From Arthrobacter sp. zg-Y844 (lineage in GTDB: Bacteria > Actinomycetota > Actinomycetes > Actinomycetales > Micrococcaceae): a stretch of 64,000 nt of DNA. The DNA is taken from NCBI RefSeq assembly GCF_024385465.1, contig NZ_JANFLS010000003.1, positions 124,001 through 188,000 of the forward strand. The letters are read 5' to 3'. The position numbers and the translations under genes were made by a program. The notes below the pieces were generated by a model. It did no database searches. It worked only from the letters and a program-made list of their open reading frames with translations, and was not told the origin of the DNA. Positions 1 to 7,095 of the stretch are shown one piece after another. Each line of letters opens with the position of its first letter. Positions within the stretch are counted from its first letter, which is position 1.

Positions 1-480
1 ATCCGGAAGATCTTCGCCCTGCAACGTACGTTGCGGTGCGTGACCCAGCACAGCGCCGACATCGGCGGACCCGGCGTGGCGCTGCAGGGCGTCATGCGGA
101 TGATCGGCGAAGACGGCGAGCTGCGGGCGACCGAGCTTGCCGCCAAACTCGGTGTCGGCCCTGCCGGACTCAGCCGCCACGTCGCAGAACTGGAAGAACT
201 CGGTTACGTCCGGCGTCGCCCGCATCCGCAGGACCGCCGCGCCTACCTGATCAGCCTGACCGAGCTGGGGGAGTCAGTCCTCCGCGAAGCACTCAAGGCC
301 CGGGCCGTCCTGCTGCAGGAAGCCCTTGCCGCCTGGTCCGAGGACCAGGCGCAGCTCGCGTCCGACACCCTTGGAGCGCTCTCAGATGCGCTCTTCACCT
401 CCATCCGCCGAGCGCCCGGAGCCGCCGAGCCGACGCTGGAAACCCCCGTATCCGATCCGCAGGAGCTAACAACTAAGTGA
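1..480 (+). CDS. MarR-family transcriptional regulator, N-terminus cut by window edge
   Basis: The frame is open from base 1, and the first visible residues (IRKIFALQRT) continue smoothly into a MarR dimerisation helix. The true start therefore lies outside the window and the TTG at 31 is probably internal. A winged helix follows: LRATELAAKLGVGPAGLSRH as recognition region, then a wing with HPQDRRAYLISLTELG. MarR proteins are dimeric repressors, often of adjacent exporters. The stop overlaps the GTG start of the MFS gene by 4 nt (GTGA), so the two are translationally coupled, and control of that exporter is the obvious role. The ligand is unknown. The family call is secure; the target is inference. 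Confidence 0.88.
   Translation: MRKIFALQRTLRCVTQHSADIGGPGVALQGVMRMIGEDGELRATELAAKLGVGPAGLSRHVAELEELGYVRRRPHPQDRRAYLISLTELGESVLREALKARAVLLQEALAAWSEDQAQLASDTLGALSDALFTSIRRAPGAAEPTLETPVSDPQELTTK
21..34. promoter_or_regulatory. perfect 14-bp palindrome
   Basis: GCAACGTACGTTGC is a perfect inverted repeat. It lies inside the probable coding sequence of the truncated MarR gene, so it is either fortuitous or an internal autoregulatory site. MarR proteins bind palindromes of about this size, but nothing else supports function here. Confidence 0.2.
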
Positions 481-2183
481 CCGATTCCAAGACCGCCCGG
501 AAGAAACACGTCCCCGGTGACATGAGCCACCGACAGATCCTGCAGGCCCTTACCGGCCTGCTGGCCGCGCTGTTCACGGCAATGCTGAGCACCACCATCG
601 TGGCCAACGCGCTGCCCACCATCATGGCCGACCTGCACGGAACGCAGACCGACTTCGCCTGGGTGGTCACGGCCGCCCTGCTGGCCAACGCCGTAAGCAC
701 CCCGATCTGGGGCAAGCTTGCGGACCTGTTCAACAAGAAGCTGCTGGTGCAGCTGAGCATCGTCATCTTTGTTGCGGGGTCCGTCCTCGCAGGCTTCTCC
801 CATTCCATGGACCTGCTGCTGACCGCACGCGTCATCCAGGGCCTGGGCATGGGCGGCCTGACGGCACTGGCCCAGGCAATCATCGGTTCCATCATTCCGC
901 CGCGGGAACGCGGCAGGTACTCCGGTTACATGGGCGCCGTGATGGCGGTGGCCACCGCCGGCGGCCCGCTGCTGGGCGGCTTCATCGTGGACAGCCCGCT
1001 CGGCTGGCGCTGGACCTTCTTCCTCTGCGTTCCGCTCGCCGTCGTCGCCCTCTTCCTGCTGCAGGTCACGCTGCACCTGCAGCATGTACGCCGTCCCGCC
1101 AAGATCGACTGGCTCGGCTCGATCCTGCTTACCGCAGGCGTCTCCCTGCTCCTGATCTGGGTCTCTTTCGCCGGCAAGCCCGACTACTACGAATGGTGGT
1201 CATGGGAAACGGCCGCCATGGTGGGCGGATCCGTCATCCTGCTGGCCCTGCTGGTGCTGGTGGAGTCCAAGGTCGCCGAGCCGATCATTCCGCTGAAGAT
1301 CATCAGCCAGCGGACCACCGCCCTCGCGATCATCGCCTCGGTTGCGGTAGGTATCGCCATGTTCGGTTCCACCACGTTCCTGGGCCAGTACTTCCAGCTG
1401 GCACGCGGCTTCACGCCCACCGAGGCCGGATTGCTGATGCTGCCGATGATTGCCGGCAACCTCCTCGGGTCCGTAGGGTCCGGCATGCTGATCACCCGCT
1501 TCGGCAAGTGGAAGCGGTTCCTGATCATCGGCACGGTCCTGGTGATCCTCGGGACGGCGCTGGCCGGCTTCATCAACCATGAAACCGACATGATCCTCGT
1601 CAGCCTGTTCATCTTCGTCCTCGGTGTGGGCATGGGCCTGCTGATGCAGAACCTGGTGCTGGCCGTGCAGAACACGGTCAAGGTCAGCGACGTCGGCTCC
1701 GCCAGCGCGTCCGTTGCCTTCTTCCGCACCGTGGGCGGCGCCATCGGCGTCTCGGTACTGGGCGCTGTCCTTTCCAGCTCCGTCAGCCGGCGAGTAACAG
1801 AGGAACTGGACAAGGCCGGCATGCCGACCAACGGCGGCGGCACCACCGCCACGCTGGACCTGGGCGGGCTCCCGCCGGAGGTCCAGATGTTCTTCCGGAT
1901 TGCGTATGCGGAGGGCACTGCGGATATCTTCAAGATCGCCGCCGCGGTGGCTATCATCGCGCTGGTTGCGGTGCTGTTCATCAAGGAGAAGGCCCTGCGC
2001 CGGACCCTCGACATCAAGCCCACCTCCTCCAACCCGGTCGAACCGGGCCTGGCCGGCGGTGCGGAGATGCTGCACACCGGTGCCATGTCCGCCGTCGAAC
2101 CGGCTACCGTGCCGGATGCCGGCCGCCGGGAGTCCGCACCGCGGACCGACGGCACGGAAAAGGCCGGCACCACCGCGCCGTAA
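477..2183 (+). CDS. MFS drug/metabolite exporter, DHA2 (14-TM) family
   Basis: This 568-residue membrane protein has about 14 predicted transmembrane segments, the DHA2 (EmrB/QacA) architecture of proton-coupled efflux pumps. MFS motif A appears as GKLADLFNKK between TM2 and TM3, and a motif-C-like stretch (AGGPLLGGFIVD) precedes the WRWTFF signature typical of DHA2 pumps. The last 65 or so residues after the final TM are hydrophilic, rich in Pro, Ala and Thr, and probably disordered. The GTG start overlaps the MarR stop by 4 nt, so the pair is a regulator-exporter operon. It converges on the type III PKS operon with only 4 nt between stops, so export of that operon's product is possible but not shown. 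Confidence 0.93.
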   Translation: MTDSKTARKKHVPGDMSHRQILQALTGLLAALFTAMLSTTIVANALPTIMADLHGTQTDFAWVVTAALLANAVSTPIWGKLADLFNKKLLVQLSIVIFVAGSVLAGFSHSMDLLLTARVIQGLGMGGLTALAQAIIGSIIPPRERGRYSGYMGAVMAVATAGGPLLGGFIVDSPLGWRWTFFLCVPLAVVALFLLQVTLHLQHVRRPAKIDWLGSILLTAGVSLLLIWVSFAGKPDYYEWWSWETAAMVGGSVILLALLVLVESKVAEPIIPLKIISQRTTALAIIASVAVGIAMFGSTTFLGQYFQLARGFTPTEAGLLMLPMIAGNLLGSVGSGMLITRFGKWKRFLIIGTVLVILGTALAGFINHETDMILVSLFIFVLGVGMGLLMQNLVLAVQNTVKVSDVGSASASVAFFRTVGGAIGVSVLGAVLSSSVSRRVTEELDKAGMPTNGGGTTATLDLGGLPPEVQMFFRIAYAEGTADIFKIAAAVAIIALVAVLFIKEKALRRTLDIKPTSSNPVEPGLAGGAEMLHTGAMSAVEPATVPDAGRRESAPRTDGTEKAGTTAP

Positions 2184-2187
2184 GCAC

Positions 2188-3396
2188 CTACTGCATGGTG
2201 AAACGCCGTGCAACGGCCCCGCCCAGCGCCGGGACCTGGAACATCCGTTCCAGCCCGGCGTTGCGCAGGGCCATCACCCCCGCAGGCAGCGGCCGGCCCA
2301 GCACCATATTGATCTGTGCCTGGGCGGAGGCGACGACGGCGTCCCGGCGGCGCCGACGTTCGAACTCCCGCAGTTCCCTGCCCACCGGTTTACCCTGCAG
2401 GGATGCCGCGATGATCGGCGCAACGGCAGCGGCGTCCAGCCAGCCCAGGTTCATCCCCTGTCCGCCGATCGGGCTGATCTGGTGTGCCGCGTCCCCGATC
2501 AGGACCGTGCGTCCGGAAACCAACCGGTGCGCCCGTCCGATCTGTACGCCGAAAGCACTCAGCATGGAGTTTCCGGCCACCTCCAGGCGGTGCCCGGTCC
2601 GCTGCCGCACCAGCTCCGCGAGACCGGAGACGGTGGGATCCTGCTGCAGTGCGTCGGTATGGACCACCCAGCGACGCAGGCCGCCGGGCAGTGGAAAAGA
2701 CTCCACAATCCCGTCCGGCTCGAGATACAGCACGGCCAGCGTCCCGTCACCGGTGCCGTCCGGGAAGTCGCCCATCAGATAGGTGTCCGGCAGTTCACGC
2801 GAAGCCCAGCCGCTGCCCAGTGCGGACCGGACCGGTGACCGGGCGCCGTCGGCCGCCACGAGGAGGCACGCCTGTGTGGTGAAGGGTTCTTCACCGTGGA
2901 TCCCGTGCACCCGGACGGCGGCGCCGTTGTCACTGAAGGTCTCAACCCGGGCGCCGCGGACCAGTGCTCCCGGGTCGAGGGCTCTGAGGCGTTCCTCCAG
3001 CAGCTGCTCGGTTCTCACCTGCGGCAGGGTCAGCACAAAGGGGTACCGGGCCGACGCCGCGGCGAAGTCCAGCCGGGCCACGGTCCGCCCGGCGCTGCGG
3101 GCTTCCCCCTGCGTGATCCGGGTCCCTTCCCGCGTCATGGTGCCGGCGATGCCTGCCTGTGCCAGTGACGCCAGGGCCGGAGGATGCACCCCGATGGCCC
3201 GCGAATGCCTGCTGCGGTTCAGCCGTTGTTCCAATACCTGGACGGACACCCCCTCCTGGAGCAGCAGGACGGCCAGATACATCCCCACCGGCCCGCCGCC
3301 CACCACAACCACTTCGGAAGAGCGGCGGGGAACGGACGAGGCGGCTTCTTCCGCGGCGACGGCCGGCAGGTCAACCCGCACGGTGGTCAGCTCCAC
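2188..3396 (-). CDS. FAD-dependent monooxygenase (PHBH/aromatic hydroxylase family)
   Basis: 402 residues. An N-terminal Rossmann motif (VVVGGGPVGMYLAVLL, near residues 29-45) binds FAD, and the second FAD motif IGDAAHQISPIGGQGMN lies in the C-terminal third, as in group A flavoprotein hydroxylases. Such enzymes hydroxylate phenolic rings with NAD(P)H and O2. It is the last gene of a three-gene operon; its start lies 26 nt inside the preceding methyltransferase gene. The order PKS-methyltransferase-hydroxylase matches the logic of Streptomyces srsABC (phenolic lipid and quinone synthesis). By analogy it would hydroxylate the methylated alkylresorcinol-like intermediate. The family is clear; the substrate is inferred from context. 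Confidence 0.88.
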   Translation of the reverse strand: MELTTVRVDLPAVAAEEAASSVPRRSSEVVVVGGGPVGMYLAVLLLQEGVSVQVLEQRLNRSRHSRAIGVHPPALASLAQAGIAGTMTREGTRITQGEARSAGRTVARLDFAAASARYPFVLTLPQVRTEQLLEERLRALDPGALVRGARVETFSDNGAAVRVHGIHGEEPFTTQACLLVAADGARSPVRSALGSGWASRELPDTYLMGDFPDGTGDGTLAVLYLEPDGIVESFPLPGGLRRWVVHTDALQQDPTVSGLAELVRQRTGHRLEVAGNSMLSAFGVQIGRAHRLVSGRTVLIGDAAHQISPIGGQGMNLGWLDAAAVAPIIAASLQGKPVGRELREFERRRRRDAVVASAQAQINMVLGRPLPAGVMALRNAGLERMFQVPALGGAVARRFTMQ

Positions 3397-4102
3397 AGGA
3401 GTGCGGTGAATGAAGCAGCAGGTTCTGCCACGGCCGCTGCTGCAGGCTCTGCCAGCCCAGGGGCGCCACCTCGGCGATCTCCGCCGCGGTGAAACTGCGG
3501 CGGATGGAGGTCAGCCCGTCGGGCCGGATGAACGAGCCGGGGAAAAACGGCAAGGTTCCGACGGAGAACAGGGCGTAGGCCCAGCGGCTGCGCTCAATGT
3601 CGCTGTGCAGGCAGAGCCTTCGGCCCAGCCGCCTCGAGTCCGCCAGCAGCGCCTGCAGTTCCGCCGGTGCCAGATGGTGGAGCATGTGGTTGGAAATCAC
3701 GACGTCGTAGGAACGCCCCTCCGCAACCAGCTCACTGCTGTACGCCTGGCGGAAGGACAATCCCGGCAGCGGCGGCAGCGCGGAGGCGAACGCGTGCGCC
3801 CTCGGATCCGGGTCGATGGCGGTGATTTCCACGGCCAACCCGTCCCTGCGGGCCCAGCGCGCAATACAGCGGGGAACGTCCCCGCCGCCGGAGCCGATGT
3901 CCAGCAGCGTGCCACCGCCGCTTGCCGCGAAGATCGGACGAAGGTACCGGACATAGTTGCGCCGCCACCCCGAGACCACCGCATTGACCAGCCAGAACTG
4001 GGCGTAGGTGCGCTCGAGGCGCTGCAGGTCGGCGTCGGGCCGGTCCATTTCCTCCACCGCGTCTACTGCCCGGGTGGCCAGGGAGGGAAAAACGGCGATC
4101 AT
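3371..4102 (-). CDS. class I SAM-dependent methyltransferase
   Basis: 243 residues with SAM-binding motif I (LLDIGSGGGD, residues 67-75) and an acidic motif II (ITAIDPDPRA), then a core sheet with VVISNHMLHHL. The ATG overlaps the PKS stop (ATGA, 4 nt) and the 3' end overlaps the monooxygenase start by 26 nt, so all three are co-translated. It probably methylates the polyketide product on oxygen or carbon. The methyltransferases I recall beside other bacterial type III PKS genes are often of the membrane ICMT type. This one is a soluble Rossmann-fold enzyme, so the analogy to SrsB is of position rather than demonstrated homology. Confidence 0.88.
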   Translation of the reverse strand: MIAVFPSLATRAVDAVEEMDRPDADLQRLERTYAQFWLVNAVVSGWRRNYVRYLRPIFAASGGGTLLDIGSGGGDVPRCIARWARRDGLAVEITAIDPDPRAHAFASALPPLPGLSFRQAYSSELVAEGRSYDVVISNHMLHHLAPAELQALLADSRRLGRRLCLHSDIERSRWAYALFSVGTLPFFPGSFIRPDGLTSIRRSFTAAEIAEVAPLGWQSLQQRPWQNLLLHSPHSCGADHRAG

Positions 4103-5313
4103 ACTGCGGCGGGGACCTCCGCCGGCACTGCCCCCGCCGGCTCTGCCAGTTCCGCAGACACCGCTGCCGAAGGCTGCACCGGTCCGCCGACCCGGGTGAA
4201 CAATCCGGTCTCCACGGTGAGGCCCGGGCCGAAGGCCATGGAGCAGATCCGTTCGTTCCCGCCGCTGAAGGGCTGTTCCAGGATGTACTTGAGCACGAAC
4301 AGTACGGTGGCGCTGCTCATGTTGCCCACGGTGCGCAGGGTCTCCCGGGCCGGCACCAGCTGCTGTTCGCTCAGTTCGAGTTTCGCCTCGACTTTATCCA
4401 GGATGCTGCGGCCGCCGGGGTGGATGGCCCAGTGCTCGATCTCCCGGTAGGGCCGGGCGCTGACCGATGCGACGTGCGCCAGCAGGGGTTCCAGTGCGCC
4501 GACAATGTGGTCGTCGATGATGTGCGGGACGTAGGTGCCCAGCACCATCTCGAAGCCTTCGTCGCCGATGTTCCAGGCCATGGCCTCCTCACCCACCGGG
4601 GTCAGGATGGTTTCGAAGTGGTCCAGCTGGATGGCCGGTCCCGAGTCCGGAAGGTCTTCGCGGGCGGTGATGATGGCCGCTGCTGCACCGTCGGCGAATA
4701 GTGAGGACCCCATGATGGCGTCCGGATCATTCGACGTGCGGACGTGCAGGGAGCACAGCTCCGCACTGACCACCAGCACCACGGCGTCGGGATCCGACTC
4801 GCAGAAGGATTTGGCGGCGCGCATGGCCGGGAAGGCTCCGTAGCAGCCCATAAAGCCCAGGTGGTAGCGCTGCACGGACGGATTCAACCCCAGCGCCCGG
4901 GTCACCTTGTAATCCGGGCCGGGGTTGAAGAAGCCCGTGCAGGACACGGTGACGACGTGGGTGATATCCGACGGGGCGATACCGGCACAGGCGTCCAGTG
5001 CCTTGGAGGCGGCTTCGATGAAGAGTTTCGTGGCCTCCACCGCGAAGATGTCATTCCTGGTCTTGGTGCTGGGCCGCAGCAGCAGGCCGCTGCGGGCATC
5101 GTAGAACTTGGGATTTTCCGAGGTGTCGGTGAGCGAGAGTTCCGCCAGTGCCGTACGGCGGGTGTCGATGGCCGCCGAATCGAAGCAGGTACGCACCAGA
5201 CGCTCACCCAGCCGGGTCAGGCCGGGCTGGGCTGCGAACGTGTCGCGGACTTCGGACTGCACCAGGACAGTGGGCGGGATCGCAGTTTCCAGGGACCTGA
5301 GGGTAACCGTCAT
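4099..5313 (-). CDS. type III polyketide synthase (chalcone/stilbene synthase family)
   Basis: 404 residues, the usual length for the family. The Cys-His-Asn triad is visible: C125 in VVTVSCTGFF, H298 in WAIHPGG, and N331 in RTVGNMSSAT. A C-terminal GFGPG-like loop appears as MAFGPGLTVE. These homodimeric enzymes extend an acyl-CoA starter with malonyl or methylmalonyl units and cyclise it to resorcinols, pyrones or naphthols. It is the first gene of an operon with a methyltransferase and an FAD hydroxylase, which suggests a decorated alkylresorcinol, alkylpyrone or quinone. The starter unit cannot be read from sequence. The alanine- and proline-rich C-terminal tail (last 25 residues or so) is not part of the catalytic fold. 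Confidence 0.95.
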   Translation of the reverse strand: MTVTLRSLETAIPPTVLVQSEVRDTFAAQPGLTRLGERLVRTCFDSAAIDTRRTALAELSLTDTSENPKFYDARSGLLLRPSTKTRNDIFAVEATKLFIEAASKALDACAGIAPSDITHVVTVSCTGFFNPGPDYKVTRALGLNPSVQRYHLGFMGCYGAFPAMRAAKSFCESDPDAVVLVVSAELCSLHVRTSNDPDAIMGSSLFADGAAAAIITAREDLPDSGPAIQLDHFETILTPVGEEAMAWNIGDEGFEMVLGTYVPHIIDDHIVGALEPLLAHVASVSARPYREIEHWAIHPGGRSILDKVEAKLELSEQQLVPARETLRTVGNMSSATVLFVLKYILEQPFSGGNERICSMAFGPGLTVETGLFTRVGGPVQPSAAVSAELAEPAGAVPAEVPAAV

Positions 5314-5316
5314 AGT

Positions 5317-5351
5317 CCATTGTTAAGGGATGGTGATGCTCTGCACAATGG
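5317..5351. promoter_or_regulatory. inverted repeat just upstream of the PKS start
   Basis: CCATTGT at 5317-5323 and ACAATGG at 5345-5351 form a perfect 7-bp inverted repeat, 21 nt apart, immediately 5' of the PKS ATG. Its position suits an operator that blocks transcription of the operon. Which regulator would use it is unknown; the MarR gene at the left edge is one candidate. Confidence 0.35.
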
Positions 5352-5408
5352 TTGGGGTTACTGAACGATCAGCCCCGGCTACTGGTTTCGCGGCTTGAGC
5401 AGTTCACG

Positions 5409-6188
5409 CTACTGAGGGTGGACGGCGGACGCGACCTTGCCGCGTGGCCGCGCTGACGCGTACCACTGGCGGCACAACAGCACGATCAGCACCAGTTCGA
5501 GGATTCCACCGCCGTAGTACATCACCAGCGCCCCGTGTTCCGCGGCCGTGGCCGGGATCCCGGGAGGCGGGTCGGCGTAGATGCCCTTGGCGAGGATATT
5601 GTGCGCAGCGATGGAAAGCACCAGGACGATTGCCCGCAGCCGATAACCGGCCCGGTGCGGGGAGGGATCCCGTCCCACGATGGAAGCCGTGAACAGGTAG
5701 CCGGCGGCCAGCAGGTGGAAGGTCACCAGCCAGTGCACCGGCATCGACTCCTGCATTGCCTGCAGCAGCCCGGTGCGGAACATCAGGATCATGCCGCCGG
5801 TGTTGAGCAGCGCGGCGGTGACCGGGAAGGACAGGAACCGGGCGAACCGGCTGCGCAGCACCCGGGAGAGCCGGCGGGCCGGAAAAACATCGAGGGTGCG
5901 TAGTGCCAGGGTGAACGGCCGGGAGAGCACCAGCAGCAGGGGCGAGAGCATCCCGGCCAGGAGATGCGAAAAGCTCAGTACAGCGAAATCCCGATGCGCC
6001 AGTTCGGCCAACGGGTTCAGGACCGTAACCAGCACGGCGGCCACACCCAGCGTGAAGAAAACCGTCCGGTACCAGGGCCAGCGGCCGGAGCGCGGCGAAC
6101 GCGCGCCCGCCCAGTAGACAACCAGGGCAACTACGGCGGGAATGAAGAACAGCGACTCTACGGGAAAGCCGCTGCCGTGGTTATGCAT
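5409..6188 (-). CDS. cytochrome c oxidase assembly factor, CtaG (caa3) type
   Basis: 259 residues from the ATG at 6188, chosen because it follows the DUF2243 gene closely and gives the compact MHNHGSGFPVE start; an open extension upstream is not needed. Multiple hydrophobic helices carry family-like stretches such as FSHLLAGMLSPLLLVLSRP and PVHWLVTFHLLAAGYLF. Actinobacterial and Bacillus CtaG proteins act at the membrane in maturation of the CuA/CuB copper centres of aa3/caa3 oxidases. The gene overlaps the end of the DUF2243 gene by 8 nt, and the two form an operon. The structural oxidase genes are not in the window. Confidence 0.85.
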   Translation of the reverse strand: MHNHGSGFPVESLFFIPAVVALVVYWAGARSPRSGRWPWYRTVFFTLGVAAVLVTVLNPLAELAHRDFAVLSFSHLLAGMLSPLLLVLSRPFTLALRTLDVFPARRLSRVLRSRFARFLSFPVTAALLNTGGMILMFRTGLLQAMQESMPVHWLVTFHLLAAGYLFTASIVGRDPSPHRAGYRLRAIVLVLSIAAHNILAKGIYADPPPGIPATAAEHGALVMYYGGGILELVLIVLLCRQWYASARPRGKVASAVHPQ

Positions 6189-6669
6189 CGGCTGAGGCTG
6201 TCGATTCCCGCGGGACGGCAGCGCGGGTGCGGTAGGTAAGGAACGCGCCGGCAATGATCAACAGCACCGCGATGACGTTCCAAACCGTGTCGTACACAAG
6301 CAGATCCACCTCGTAGCGAATCTGGTGAAGCCCCATGAGCTTGTGCTGCACCGTGCCGTCATAGAGCTGGAACATGCCGGCACCCAGCAGGACGCCGCCG
6401 GTCCACCGCTGCAGGAGAGCCTCATGCCACCGGCGCAGATCGGCGAACAGGAAGAGGCCGGCTACAACGGCGAACCAGCCGAAGGCATGGAACAGCCCGT
6501 CCGAAAACAGCCCCGCAGACGTAGTGGAGCGGTCGTAGAAATGATGCCACTGCAGGAGCTGGTGGAATATCACTTCGTCGACGAAGGCAGCCAGTCCGAT
6601 CCCGAAAAGCAAGCCGGAAACCAGGTTGCGCCGCCGCGGAGAGCGGCGCTCGCGGAGGGGAGAACTCAT
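6181..6669 (-). CDS. DUF2243 family membrane protein
   Basis: 162 residues from the ATG at 6669. The N-terminus is basic (RERRSPRRR), followed by four hydrophobic helices with conserved-looking motifs GFVDEVIFHQLLQWHH-like (here AAFVDEVIFHQLLQWHHFYD), LFHAFGW and GMFQLYDGTVQHK. The regularly placed His and Asp residues near membrane faces look like a metal or haem site, but no function is established for the family. It is the first gene of a two-gene operon with CtaG, a pairing that points to copper or oxidase maturation. A longer upstream open extension has non-coding character and was rejected. Confidence 0.85.
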   Translation of the reverse strand: MSSPLRERRSPRRRNLVSGLLFGIGLAAFVDEVIFHQLLQWHHFYDRSTTSAGLFSDGLFHAFGWFAVVAGLFLFADLRRWHEALLQRWTGGVLLGAGMFQLYDGTVQHKLMGLHQIRYEVDLLVYDTVWNVIAVLLIIAGAFLTYRTRAAVPRESTASADA

Positions 6670-6747
6670 GATTCGAACATAACACCGGCACGGCGCCGGC
6701 CGCAGGGGTGCGTGACATGCACGGCGTCTGCGGCAAGGATGGGAGCC

Positions 6748-7041
6748 ATGTGGATAGGGGCGCTGGAGCTGGACCTGTTGCTGGGGGACGTGCATTCCCT
6801 CAAGGGGAAACGGTCGGTCGTCCGGCCCATCCTTGCGGAACTGCGGCGCAAATTCGATGTCTCCGCCGCAGAGGTCAGCTCCCTGGACCTGCACCGCCGG
6901 TCAGGGATAGGCGTGGGCATTGTGGCGGCGGACCGTGCCCACGTGGTGGATGTGCTGGATGCCGCGGAACGGCTGGTGGCGGGCCGGCCGGAAGTGGAGT
7001 TGCTGAGCGCCCGGCGTCAATTGTTCACCGAGCAGGACTAG
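6748..7041 (+). CDS. DUF503 family protein (YlxP-like)
   Basis: 97 residues from the ATG at 6748 (MWIGALELDLLLGDVHSLKG), with an alternative ATG 9 nt upstream. The sequence covers the whole small alpha/beta fold of DUF503: the VHSLKGKRSVVRPIL block followed by a strand-helix-strand and a short C-terminus. YlxP proteins are encoded near nusA-infB-rbfA in many Gram-positives and are thought to be ribosome-associated, but here the gene stands alone before tex. The longer open frame upstream (from about 6325) runs antisense to the DUF2243 gene and is not coding. Confidence 0.85.
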   Translation: MWIGALELDLLLGDVHSLKGKRSVVRPILAELRRKFDVSAAEVSSLDLHRRSGIGVGIVAADRAHVVDVLDAAERLVAGRPEVELLSARRQLFTEQD

Positions 7042-7095
7042 CCACCGCGCTCCGCATCCGCCCATCCGCCGGATAAATGGGGAACAATTGGCCGG

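Noticed and set aside
243-1085. Long minus-strand open frame opposite the MarR and MFS genes.
   Set aside because: High-GC shadow with Gln/Arg/His-rich low-complexity product, no ribosome site and no known domain.
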